Made by a program: the position numbers and the translations under genes. Positions 54,512 to 62,377 of a stretch of DNA of 64,000 nucleotides are shown here, piece after piece (the stretch's first letter is position 1; each line of letters opens with the position of its first letter). This DNA is from Cognatiluteimonas telluris (lineage in GTDB: Bacteria > Pseudomonadota > Gammaproteobacteria > Xanthomonadales > Xanthomonadaceae), in the NCBI RefSeq assembly GCF_011320095.1, contig NZ_JAANOY010000007.1, positions 27,360 through 91,359 of the forward strand. The letters run 5' to 3'. The notes under the pieces are model-generated. The model did no database searches. It was given only the letters and a program-made list of their open reading frames with translations, and was not told where the DNA came from.

Positions 54512-55864
54512 ATGACGCATCGCTTGCCGCGCCTGTTCTCCGCTGCCCTGCCGTTGCCAGGGGCCCTGCTGGCGCTGCTGCTCGCCTTCCTGCCGATGGC
54601 GGCGCTGGCCCAGCAGAAGGGCCTGGAAATCGACATCGTCGGCGGCAACGCCGCGGCGCTGCCGATCGCCGTGGTGCCGATGCCCTACCAGGGCGGGGCC
54701 GCGGCGCCCACCACCGATGTGGCTGCGGTGATCCGCGCCGACCTCGACCGCTCGGGCCAGTTCCGCACGCTGCCCGACCGCGACATGGCCGAGCGCCCGA
54801 CCCGCGGCAGCGAGGTCAACTACCCGACCTGGCGCGTGCTCAAGCAGGACTACATCGTCGTCGGCCACGTGCTGGATTCGGGCGATGGCGGCTATCGCGT
54901 CGAGTACGAGCTGTTCGACGTCGCCAAACAGCAGCGCCTGCTCGGTTTCGCCATGACCGCGCGCAGCAATGCGATGCGCGACGTGGCGCACCAGATCGCC
55001 GACGCCATCTACGAGAAGATCCTCGGCGTGCGCGGCGCGTTCTGGACCCGGATCGCATACATCACCGCGTCGGGCACCGGCAACCACATGCAATACGCGT
55101 TGATGGTCGCCGACTCGGATGGCTACAACCCGCAGACCGTGGTGCGCTCGGCCGCGCCACTGCTGTCGCCGGCGTGGAGTCCCGATGGCCGCACGCTGGC
55201 CTACGTCAGCTTCGAGAGCGGCAATTCGTCGATCTACCTGCAGGACATCAATTCCAGCGCACGGCAGAAGCTGGCCAGCTTCCGCGGCATCAATTCCAGC
55301 CCGTCGTTCTCCCCGGATGGCCGCCAGCTGGCGCTGACGCTCTCGCGCAGCGGCAATCCCGAGATCTACGTGATGGACCTGGGCAGCAAGGCGCTGCGGC
55401 AGGTGACCGACCAGTTCGGCATCGACACCTCGGCGGTGTTTTCACCCGACGGCGGCAGCCTGTATTTCACCTCCGACCGCGGCGGCAAGCCGCAGGTCTA
55501 CAAGGTCCCGGCCGGTGGCGGCAGCGCCAGCCGCGTCAGCTTCCAGGGCAGCTACAACGCCGATCCCACCGTCTCCTACGACGGCAAGAAGATCGCGATG
55601 ACGCAGGGCAACGGCAACAACTACCGCATCGCGCTGCTGGACCTGAGCCTGGGTTCGCCGCGCTGGAGCATGCTTTCGCCGGGCTCGCTGGATGAATCAC
55701 CGAGCTTTGCACCTAATGCCAGCATGATCCTGTACGCCGCCCGTGAAGGCGGCCGCGGCGTGCTGTATGCGGTCTCGGCCGATGCGCGCGTGCGCCAGCG
55801 CCTGGTGCTGGCCGATGGCGACGTCCGCGAGCCGGCGTGGGGGCCGTATCGCCAGAAACGTTAG
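54512..55864 (+). CDS. tolB: Tol-Pal periplasmic beta-propeller TolB
   Basis: The 450-residue protein has a Sec signal peptide ([22 protein letters not shown], cut after AQQ-type end), an N-terminal alpha/beta domain and a six-bladed propeller of repeats such as [38 protein letters not shown] and [18 protein letters not shown]. It binds Pal and the TolA C-domain. It starts 96 bp after tolA with an AAGAATCC region upstream; a separate promoter is possible. Confidence 0.97.
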   Translation: MTHRLPRLFSAALPLPGALLALLLAFLPMAALAQQKGLEIDIVGGNAAALPIAVVPMPYQGGAAAPTTDVAAVIRADLDRSGQFRTLPDRDMAERPTRGSEVNYPTWRVLKQDYIVVGHVLDSGDGGYRVEYELFDVAKQQRLLGFAMTARSNAMRDVAHQIADAIYEKILGVRGAFWTRIAYITASGTGNHMQYALMVADSDGYNPQTVVRSAAPLLSPAWSPDGRTLAYVSFESGNSSIYLQDINSSARQKLASFRGINSSPSFSPDGRQLALTLSRSGNPEIYVMDLGSKALRQVTDQFGIDTSAVFSPDGGSLYFTSDRGGKPQVYKVPAGGGSASRVSFQGSYNADPTVSYDGKKIAMTQGNGNNYRIALLDLSLGSPRWSMLSPGSLDESPSFAPNASMILYAAREGGRGVLYAVSADARVRQRLVLADGDVREPAWGPYRQKR

Positions 55865-55912
55865 TTGTAGAGTGGCCGGGCCTATTCAGTTTTCACCAGA
55901 CGAGGAAGTCGC

Positions 55913-56446
55913 ATGAACGCAATGACGAGCACCAAGATGAGAACCACCACGCGCGTGCTGGCGGCGACGCTGCTGTGCGTGGGCGCCGTGGCCTGTTCGA
56001 AGAAGGTCAAGGAAGAGCCGCCGCCGGTCACCACGCCCAGCACCGCGCCGGTGACCGAAGCCCCCACCGCCGGCGTCTATGGCCCGGAAGACCTGGACAC
56101 CGATGCCTGCCTGCGCACCCGCGTGGTGTACTTCGATTACGACCAGGACACGCTGCGGCCCGAGTTCCAGGCGGCGATGGCCTGCCACGCCAAGTACCTG
56201 CGCGACCGTCCGTCCTCGCGGATGACGCTGGAAGGCAACGCCGACGAGCGCGGCAGCCGCGATTACAACCTCGGCCTGGGCGAGCGTCGCGGCAACGCGG
56301 TGTCTTCCGCGCTGCAGGCCAACGGCGGCTCCGGCAGCCAGGTAACGGTGGTCAGCTACGGTGAGGAACGCCCGACCTGCACCCAGTCCAGCGAGGACTG
56401 CTGGAGCAAGAACCGTCGCGTCGAGATCGTCTACACCGCCAAGTAA
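55913..56446 (+). CDS. pal: Peptidoglycan-associated lipoprotein Pal
   Basis: The 177-residue outer-membrane lipoprotein has a signal ending in VGAVAC (cysteine at about residue 28), a short Pro/Thr-rich linker and an OmpA-like peptidoglycan-binding domain: VVYFDYDQDTLRPEFQ, LEGNADERGSRDYNLGLGERR (meso-Dap contact) and NRRVEIVYTAK. Two further cysteines (ACLRTR and the CTQ/CWSK pair) are also in xanthomonad Pal. It lies 48 bp after tolB. Confidence 0.97.
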   Translation: MNAMTSTKMRTTTRVLAATLLCVGAVACSKKVKEEPPPVTTPSTAPVTEAPTAGVYGPEDLDTDACLRTRVVYFDYDQDTLRPEFQAAMACHAKYLRDRPSSRMTLEGNADERGSRDYNLGLGERRGNAVSSALQANGGSGSQVTVVSYGEERPTCTQSSEDCWSKNRRVEIVYTAK

Positions 56447-56453
56447 GGCGACC

Positions 56454-57266
56454 ATGATGCGAGCTTCGTTGTATGCAATCGCGTGCGCGGCGGCCCTGGT
56501 GGCCGCCGCACCCGCCCACGCCCAGCGCGCCAGCCTGGCCGAACGCGTCGCCGCGCTCGAGCAGCAGGCCGCCAGCAACCACGGCAATGTCGACCTGCTC
56601 AACCAGGTCAATGCGCTCAAGTCCGAAGTGCAGGCGCTGCGCGCGCAGCTGGAGGACCTCCAGCACCAGAGCCAGCAGTCGGCCCAGACCAGCCGCAGCC
56701 AGTACCTCGACCTGGATGGCCGCCTGAACCGGCTCGAAGGCGGCGTGCCCGCCGCGACCGACGCAGCAGTGGCGCCCCCCAGGGCAACATCGCCGGCGGC
56801 AACCCCGGCCGCTTCGCCCGCCGCCATCGATACGCCGCCTGCGGTCCACGGCGATGCCGGGACGCTGGCCCAGGGCGCCGACGAGCGCAGCAGCTACGAC
56901 GCCGCCTTCGACACGCTCAAGAGCAGCGATTACGTTGCCTCCGCGCGCCAGTTCCAGGATTTCCTGCAGCGCTATCCCGATGGCGCCTACGCGCCCAACG
57001 CGCTGTACTGGCTGGGGCAAAGCTATTACCTGACCCAGAATTACGCGCTCGCGCAGCAGCAGTTCCAGGCGCTGCTCGACCGCTATCCGACCCATGCCAA
57101 GGCCTCCAGCGCGCTGCTCAAGGTCGGTCTGTCGCAGCTCGGGCTCAAGCAGCCCGACGCCGCGCGCGCCACCCTGCAGCAGGTGATCCAGCGCTACCCG
57201 GGCACCGACGCCGCCCGCGACGCCGACGACCGCCTGCGGGTGATGGACCTGCAAAGCGCCCGGTAA
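56454..57266 (+). CDS. cpoB: Cell division coordinator CpoB (YbgF)
   Basis: The 270-residue periplasmic protein has a signal peptide (MMRASLYAIACAAALVAAAPAHAQ), an N-terminal coiled-coil trimerisation segment (RASLAERVAALEQQAASN), a low-complexity Ala/Pro linker and three C-terminal TPRs (AAFDTLKSSDYVASARQFQDFLQRYP and two more). CpoB links Tol to PBP1B during septal peptidoglycan synthesis. ATG 56454 or 56457 may be used; it follows pal by 7 bp and is the last gene of the cluster. Confidence 0.95.
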   Translation: MMRASLYAIACAAALVAAAPAHAQRASLAERVAALEQQAASNHGNVDLLNQVNALKSEVQALRAQLEDLQHQSQQSAQTSRSQYLDLDGRLNRLEGGVPAATDAAVAPPRATSPAATPAASPAAIDTPPAVHGDAGTLAQGADERSSYDAAFDTLKSSDYVASARQFQDFLQRYPDGAYAPNALYWLGQSYYLTQNYALAQQQFQALLDRYPTHAKASSALLKVGLSQLGLKQPDAARATLQQVIQRYPGTDAARDADDRLRVMDLQSAR

Positions 57267-57282
57267 CTGCGGCGATGGTCCG

Positions 57283-57405
57283 GTAGGGCGGGTTTCAACC
57301 CGCCGCTTTTCCATAACCTGCGACCTTGCGTCTTCCGGCAATCGCCCGCGGGCTCCCGGATTACGGGCGCAAAGGCGGCCGGCGGCGGGTTGAAACCCGC
57401 CCTAC
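57283..57405. repeat. Perfect 24-bp inverted repeat flanking a 75-bp centre (family C)
   Basis: Arms 57283-57306 and 57382-57405 are exact reverse complements. Each arm also folds on itself (GGCGGGTTTCAACCCGCC type). It fills the cpoB-queE gap, and the right arm ends 2 bp before the queE -10 box. This looks like a repetitive extragenic palindrome pair. Confidence 0.8.
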
Positions 57406-57407
57406 GA

Positions 57408-57413
57408 TAAAAT
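57408..57413 (+). promoter_or_regulatory. -10 element for leaderless queE transcript
   Basis: TAAAAT is six bases before the queE ATG (57420), with no ribosome site between. The -35 region lies in the palindrome arm. Confidence 0.5.
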
Positions 57414-57419
57414 CCCCCG

Positions 57420-58094
57420 ATGAACACCGTCGCCGAGGCGGCCGCCACCGCCGCGGACCGGCTCAAGCTCACCGAGATCTTCGTGTCCCTGCAGGGCGAG
57501 GCCCGCGATGCGGGCTGGCCGACGGCATTCGTGCGCCTGACCGGCTGCCCGCTGCGCTGCCAGTACTGCGACACCGCCTATGCCTTCCACGGCGGGCAGT
57601 GGTGGGACATCGACGCCATCCTCGCCGAGGTCGCGCGCGCCGGCGTGCGCCACGTCTGCGTGACCGGTGGCGAGCCGCTGGCGCAGAAACGCTGCATCAG
57701 CCTGCTGTCGCGCCTGTGCGACGCGGGCTACGTCGTCTCGCTGGAAACTTCCGGTGCCATCGACATTGCCGACGTCGACACCCGCGTCTCGCGCGTGGTC
57801 GACATCAAGACCCCGGCGTCCGGCGAGCAGGCGCGCAACCGCTGGGAAAACCTCGCGCTGCTCACGCCGCACGACCAGCTCAAGTTCGTGATCTGCGACC
57901 GCGCCGATTACGACTGGGCGCGCGATGTCGTCGCCACCCGCGGGCTCGGACAAATCTGCGACGTCTGGTTCTCGCCCAGCTTCACCCAAGTCGCCCCGCG
58001 CGCGCTGGCCGACTGGATCGTCGCCGACCGCCTGCCGGTACGCTACCAGCTGCAGCTGCACAAGATCCTCTGGAACGACGAACCCGGCCGCTGA
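57420..58094 (+). CDS. queE: 7-carboxy-7-deazaguanine synthase QueE
   Basis: The 224-residue radical-SAM enzyme of preQ0/queuosine synthesis converts carboxy-tetrahydropterin to 7-carboxy-7-deazaguanine. [36 protein letters not shown] carries the cluster cysteines in CPLRCQYC (C-x3-C-x2-C); [12 protein letters not shown] is the GGEP motif. It is followed 17 bp on by queC. This tol-queE-queC order is usual in xanthomonads and does not itself suggest a DNA-modification island. Confidence 0.96.
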   Translation: MNTVAEAAATAADRLKLTEIFVSLQGEARDAGWPTAFVRLTGCPLRCQYCDTAYAFHGGQWWDIDAILAEVARAGVRHVCVTGGEPLAQKRCISLLSRLCDAGYVVSLETSGAIDIADVDTRVSRVVDIKTPASGEQARNRWENLALLTPHDQLKFVICDRADYDWARDVVATRGLGQICDVWFSPSFTQVAPRALADWIVADRLPVRYQLQLHKILWNDEPGR

Positions 58095-58111
58095 CGAAGG
58101 GAAGCCAGCAC

Positions 58112-58813
58112 ATGGACATCAGGGCAATGAAACCGGCGGTGATCCTGGTTTCCGGCGGCATGGATTCGGCGGTCGTGCTCGCCATCGCGCAGGAGCAGGG
58201 CTACGCCTGCCACGCCTTGAGCGTGCGCTACGGCCAGCGCCACACGTCGGAACTCGACGCCGCCGACCGCATCGCGCGCGCGCAGGACGCCGTCGCGCAC
58301 AAGACGGTCGAAGTCGACCTGCGCAGCATCGGCGGCTCGGCGCTGACCGACGCCGACATCGCCGTGCCGCTGGATTCGGACAGCGACCCGCAGCGAGCCG
58401 CGATCCCGGTGACCTACGTGCCCGCGCGCAACACCATCATGCTGTCGCTCGCGCTCGGCTGGGCCGAGGTGCTGGGCGCGGCCGATATCTTCTGCGGCGT
58501 CAACGCGGTCGACTATTCCGGCTATCCGGACTGCCGCCCGGAATTCATCGCCGCCTTCGAGGCGCTCGCCAACCTCGCCACCAAGGCCGGTGTCGAAGGC
58601 GCCGGTTTCCGCGTCCACGCCCCGCTGCTGTCGATGAGCAAGGCCGACATCGTGCGCGAAGGCCTGCGCCTGAACGTCGATTTCGCCCAGACCGTCTCCT
58701 GCTACCAGGCCGACGCCGACGGCCGCGCCTGCGGCCACTGCGACGCCTGCCGCCTGCGCCGCGAAGGCTTCGCCGCCGCCGGCGTCGACGACCCCACCCG
58801 CTACGTGGCCTGA
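58112..58813 (+). CDS. queC: 7-cyano-7-deazaguanine synthase QueC
   Basis: The 233-residue ATP-dependent enzyme makes preQ0. [18 protein letters not shown] holds the PP-loop SGGxDS motif; the C-terminal zinc site uses [18 protein letters not shown] cysteines. ATG 58112 has GAAGGGAAG about 10 nt upstream; ATG 58127 is possible. It closes the run before the tRNA-Lys region. Confidence 0.96.
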   Translation: MDIRAMKPAVILVSGGMDSAVVLAIAQEQGYACHALSVRYGQRHTSELDAADRIARAQDAVAHKTVEVDLRSIGGSALTDADIAVPLDSDSDPQRAAIPVTYVPARNTIMLSLALGWAEVLGAADIFCGVNAVDYSGYPDCRPEFIAAFEALANLATKAGVEGAGFRVHAPLLSMSKADIVREGLRLNVDFAQTVSCYQADADGRACGHCDACRLRREGFAAAGVDDPTRYVA

Positions 58814-58872
58814 CGGCCCCGAAGCGACCATCGCGCCGGTTGCGCTAGAATCCGCCTCCCGCGCGCAACCCG

Positions 58873-58962
58873 CGGCACCCGCAGCACCCGCAGCACCCGC
58901 AGCACCCGCAGCACCCGCAGCACCCGCAGCACCCGCAGCACCCGCAGCACCCGCAGCATCCG
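58873..58962. repeat. 9-bp tandem repeat before tRNA-Lys
   Basis: Ten units of 9 bp: CGGCACCCG (58873-58881), eight perfect CAGCACCCG units (58882-58953) and CAGCATCCG (58954-58962). They end 2 bp before the mature tRNA. A TAGAAT box at 58846-58851 is a possible promoter -10, so the repeat would lie in the tRNA precursor leader. Confidence 0.95.
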
Positions 58963-58964
58963 TT

Positions 58965-59040
58965 GGGCCGTTAGCTCAGTTGGTAGAGCAGAAGACTTTT
59001 AATCTTTTGGTCGATGGTTCGAATCCATCACGGCCCACCA
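58965..59040 (+). tRNA. tRNA-Lys, anticodon UUU
   Basis: The 76-nt cloverleaf reads acceptor GGGCCGT/ACGGCCC, D-arm GCTC/GAGC with AGTTGGTA loop, anticodon stem GAAGA/TCTTT with loop CTTTTAA (anticodon TTT), variable TGGTC, T-arm GATGG/CCATC with TTCGAAT, and encoded CCA end at 59038-59040. tRNA genes of this kind are frequent island insertion sites. Confidence 0.98.
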
Positions 59041-59176
59041 ACGGATCGGGGCGCGGCGCCGGCGAGGACGGCACATGCCATCCTTCACGTAGCGATATCG
59101 AACCGCGAGCGACTGCGCGACGATCGGCGATTGCGAACGGTGCACCGCCGCTCCGACCTCGCGGTCGCGGCGACGG

Positions 59177-62100
59177 TCATCCGGCGTGCTTGCCCGCCCG
59201 CGCGTTGGCGATCAATCCTGACAACTCGCGCATGTCCGCCAGCGCCTGCGCTTCCGGCGACGCGCCCTTGATCAACGCGGTCGCCGCATCCAATGCGGCT
59301 TTCTGCCGCACTGGATTCGAATCCAGGGTCAACGCGCTGACGTACAACGCGTAGGCGTAATCACCGCGGAAGCTGGTGCCGCTCGCGCCGGCCTGCTGTT
59401 CCTGCTGGTAGTACGCCAGTGCCGGTTGCAGGATGGTGCGTGCTTCATCGCTGCGCCCCTGCAGGGCGACGGCGTTCGCCAGCGTCGCGGCGGCGGCGGA
59501 CGAGCGTTCTTTTGGATCGTCTTCCGATCGCTGGTTGGGTGGAAGTGCCAGCCAGCGCCGAGCCAGGGCTTCGGCCTGCCGATAATGACCGAGCCGAAGC
59601 GCCGCGGTGGCGGCCGTCCGCAAGCCACCGCTGAGCATGTTGTTCTGCGTGGTCGACGATCCCACGTCGCTGGCAGGCACCTTCACCGCATCGAGCCGAT
59701 CGATCACGGCACTGGCATTCGCGAATGCCGCCTGCGCATCACCTTGCGCGAGCTGGATCGCCGCGAGCAGGCTTTGCTCGGGCTTGGCCATCAGCCGCCG
59801 TCGCGGATTGTCCGGGGCGGCCTGGGCGGAGAACTCGCCGGCATCACGCGCGAAGGCCTTGAGCGACTGCGCCGCCGCAGTCGCATCGCCGGCCCGTGCC
59901 TGGGTGATCGCCAGCGGAATCCACTCGAACCACAGCATCGGCGCGAGGCTGGACGGCCGTCGCGGATCGCGTTCCAGCGCCATCAGCGCGCGGTTGGTGG
60001 CGATCGCCTGGGCGATGTCGCCGCGCTCGAACTGCACATCGGACAAGTGGCTGAATCCCGACCCCCAGCGCTGCCACGCGCTGAGATCGGATGGATTGAA
60101 GCGGACTTCGTCCTCGCCCGCGCGCATGGTTTTTTCCGCGTAGGCCGCAGCGGCGACATCGTCGTGCTGGCGCTTGGCGATGGCGCCGAGCAGTTCCGCG
60201 GCCCAGGATCGGTCGGCAAGCGAATGCAGGTCGCCGGGGCGATGCGCCAGGATCTTGTCGGCGAGGTCGTACACCTGCTGCTCCAGTGTCTTGGCTTCGT
60301 CGACCCGTCCCAGCGACAGCAGGTGGCGCGACTCCGAATCGGCCGTATCGGCGTACGAAGACGTGGCATCGAGGTTGGACAAATCCAGTGCGCCCAGTCC
60401 CACCAGGATCCTGCGCGCCTCGTCGCACATCGTCACCGCCTTTTCCATCGGCTGCGAATGGCTCAGCGGATTCAGGGTATCGGCGTACAACTGCCGCACG
60501 CGTTTCGATGGATTGGGGCCGTACACCAGCGGCCGCAACAGCGCGGCGGCCTGGTCGAGTTCGGTTCCGGTGCCGCGGCCGTTTCCGCCGCCGATGACGG
60601 CGTTGAAGCCCTCGTTGTTCAGCGCCAGTGCCAGGCCATAGGTGACGTCTTCGCTGGTATCGCCCGCTGCCCGCAGCTTGTCGAACACTGCCTGTGCTTC
60701 GCCGAAATTACGGTAGGCGGCGTCGACATCGCCGCTGGCGTTCTGCGCGGCGCCTTCACGCACCTGCGCCATCGCGCGGTTGACCTGCGTCTGCGTGGTG
60801 ATCAGTTCCGGCGGCAAGCTGTCGTAATAGCCGACCGTCATGTGCGCGAGCTTGCCGAGGGTGTCGAGCCTGCCGGTGGGCGCGAGTTCGCTGTAGAAAT
60901 CCTCGATCAGGAAGCTGACCAGCTTCTCCGCGTTCGCCCGCGAGGCCTGCGCTTCCAGCTCGGCGGCGTGCGCGCGGCGCATGCTCCAGAAGCCGAACAA
61001 CGCGCTGCCGATCGAGACCAGCGCCAGCACCGCGCACACGCCGGCGATCGTGCGTGCGCGCAGCAGCGCGCGGTGGGTCGCCGCTTCGCGTTCGCGCTGC
61101 TCGGCCAGCTGCCGTTGCGCGGCGTCGCGCGCCTCGCGCTCCTGGCGCAGGTTGCGGCTGGCGAGCACGACGCCGGCGAGCACGTCATGGGTCAGCTCGA
61201 CCCGGCGCATGTCCAGGCGTTCCTCGATGCGCAGCAGGCGTCGATCCACCAGCTTGGCCAGCGAGTCCGGCGCGGCGCCGGCGGCGGCGAGCGCTTTCAC
61301 CAGGCGTTCCTCGGCCAGGCTTTCGCGATAACCCGAGTCGGTGAGCAGCGCGTCCTCGATCACCCGCCGCACGCCCTCGGGCTGGTCGGCCAGCGCGCGC
61401 TCGTAGAACTCGCTCAGGATCGTGTCGCGCGAACCGGCCAGCAGGTCGGCGGAAATCTCGCTGCGCCCCTGTGCCTGGCGCACGGTGTTGAGTTCGCGGC
61501 AGACCAGGCTCAGCAGCGCCGGTTCGATCTCGGCGTTGGCCAGCTCCGAGCCACCGGCGACGAAGCGCACGATCGACTCGGCCACTTCCTGCGAGACGAG
61601 GCGTCCGCCAGGCTGGACCACGGCGCTCAGCGCCTGCGCGCCGTTCATGCGCGCCAGCCGCATCCGGTTCTGCGTGATCGACGGCATGCTCGCCTTGACG
61701 CTCTCCAGGTGCGCCAGGTAGTCCTCGCGCAAGGCGATCAGCACGCGGTAATCGGCGCGCGCGAAATCGAAATCGGCGGCCACGCTGTCGTCGTCCTCGA
61801 TCCGTGCTTCGAGCGCCGCCGGTGGCCGGTTCTCGACCAGGTCGGCGAGATCGTCCAGGAACTGCCGCGCGCGCAGTCGACCGGCGTCGTCGGCCTGGGC
61901 GAGGGTGAAGATCTCCTCGAACTGGTCGAAGATCAGCAGCGGGATCAGTGGCCGGCCATCGACATCGCGCAGCAGGTCGCCGCGGTGGTGCATGAACTCC
62001 CACAGCGATTCGCCTTCGGTCGCCGAGCCCGGCCGCGTCCAGTGCCCGGCCGCCTCGGTGTCGCGGAAGATCGCCTGCTTGATCTGCTCCGACGGCGAGG

Positions 62101-62377
62101 GCGAGTCGGGCGCGTAATCGATGCGCACGTAGATCGGGCAATAACCTTCGGCGCGCAGGCGCGGCACGATGCCCGCGCGCAGCAGCGAGGTCTTGCCCAG
62201 GCCCGACTGCCCGAACAGCACCGTGAGCAGCTTGCGCTGCACGCGGCGGGCGAGCTCGGCGGTTTCCTCGTCGCGGCCGTGGAAGTAGGCGAGGGTTTCC
62301 TCGGAGTAGGAAAACAGGCCCAGCCACGGGTTCTGCGGATCGACCAGGCCGGTGCCCTCGCCATCGGCCGGGCTCAT
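59177..62377 (-). CDS. nSTAND1-type ATPase with membrane segment and TPR-like tail (conflict/defence module)
   Basis: The 1066-residue product begins with the nSTAND1 signature NPWLGLFSYSEETLAYFHGRDEE (residues 16-38). Walker A is FGQSGLGKTS (55-64), Walker B LLIFDQFEEIF (147-157), then a sensor-like RVLIALREDYLAHLE (211-225) and a winged-helix part. One membrane helix follows at about 442-464 (flanked by R and RRAH), then some 590 residues of helical, TPR-like repeats (e.g. AEALARRWLALPP, ALAQGD-like units). Such STAND proteins sense a trigger with the repeat part and activate an effector on oligomerisation. The ATG overlaps the stop of the SIR2-TIR gene, so effector and sensor are produced together. 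No WD40 repeats are present. Confidence 0.8.
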   Translation of the reverse strand: MSPADGEGTGLVDPQNPWLGLFSYSEETLAYFHGRDEETAELARRVQRKLLTVLFGQSGLGKTSLLRAGIVPRLRAEGYCPIYVRIDYAPDSPSPSEQIKQAIFRDTEAAGHWTRPGSATEGESLWEFMHHRGDLLRDVDGRPLIPLLIFDQFEEIFTLAQADDAGRLRARQFLDDLADLVENRPPAALEARIEDDDSVAADFDFARADYRVLIALREDYLAHLESVKASMPSITQNRMRLARMNGAQALSAVVQPGGRLVSQEVAESIVRFVAGGSELANAEIEPALLSLVCRELNTVRQAQGRSEISADLLAGSRDTILSEFYERALADQPEGVRRVIEDALLTDSGYRESLAEERLVKALAAAGAAPDSLAKLVDRRLLRIEERLDMRRVELTHDVLAGVVLASRNLRQEREARDAAQRQLAEQREREAATHRALLRARTIAGVCAVLALVSIGSALFGFWSMRRAHAAELEAQASRANAEKLVSFLIEDFYSELAPTGRLDTLGKLAHMTVGYYDSLPPELITTQTQVNRAMAQVREGAAQNASGDVDAAYRNFGEAQAVFDKLRAAGDTSEDVTYGLALALNNEGFNAVIGGGNGRGTGTELDQAAALLRPLVYGPNPSKRVRQLYADTLNPLSHSQPMEKAVTMCDEARRILVGLGALDLSNLDATSSYADTADSESRHLLSLGRVDEAKTLEQQVYDLADKILAHRPGDLHSLADRSWAAELLGAIAKRQHDDVAAAAYAEKTMRAGEDEVRFNPSDLSAWQRWGSGFSHLSDVQFERGDIAQAIATNRALMALERDPRRPSSLAPMLWFEWIPLAITQARAGDATAAAQSLKAFARDAGEFSAQAAPDNPRRRLMAKPEQSLLAAIQLAQGDAQAAFANASAVIDRLDAVKVPASDVGSSTTQNNMLSGGLRTAATAALRLGHYRQAEALARRWLALPPNQRSEDDPKERSSAAAATLANAVALQGRSDEARTILQPALAYYQQEQQAGASGTSFRGDYAYALYVSALTLDSNPVRQKAALDAATALIKGASPEAQALADMRELSGLIANARAGKHAG

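Noticed and set aside
57420..58813. queE/queC as part of a 7-deazaguanine DNA modification (Dpd-like) defence island with the SIR2-TIR module
   Set aside because: No DNA transglycosylase or dpd-type genes are visible, and tol-pal-queE-queC is an ordinary order in this family.
58873..58962. CRISPR-like array
   Set aside because: Units are 9 bp and contiguous with no spacers, and no cas genes are nearby.
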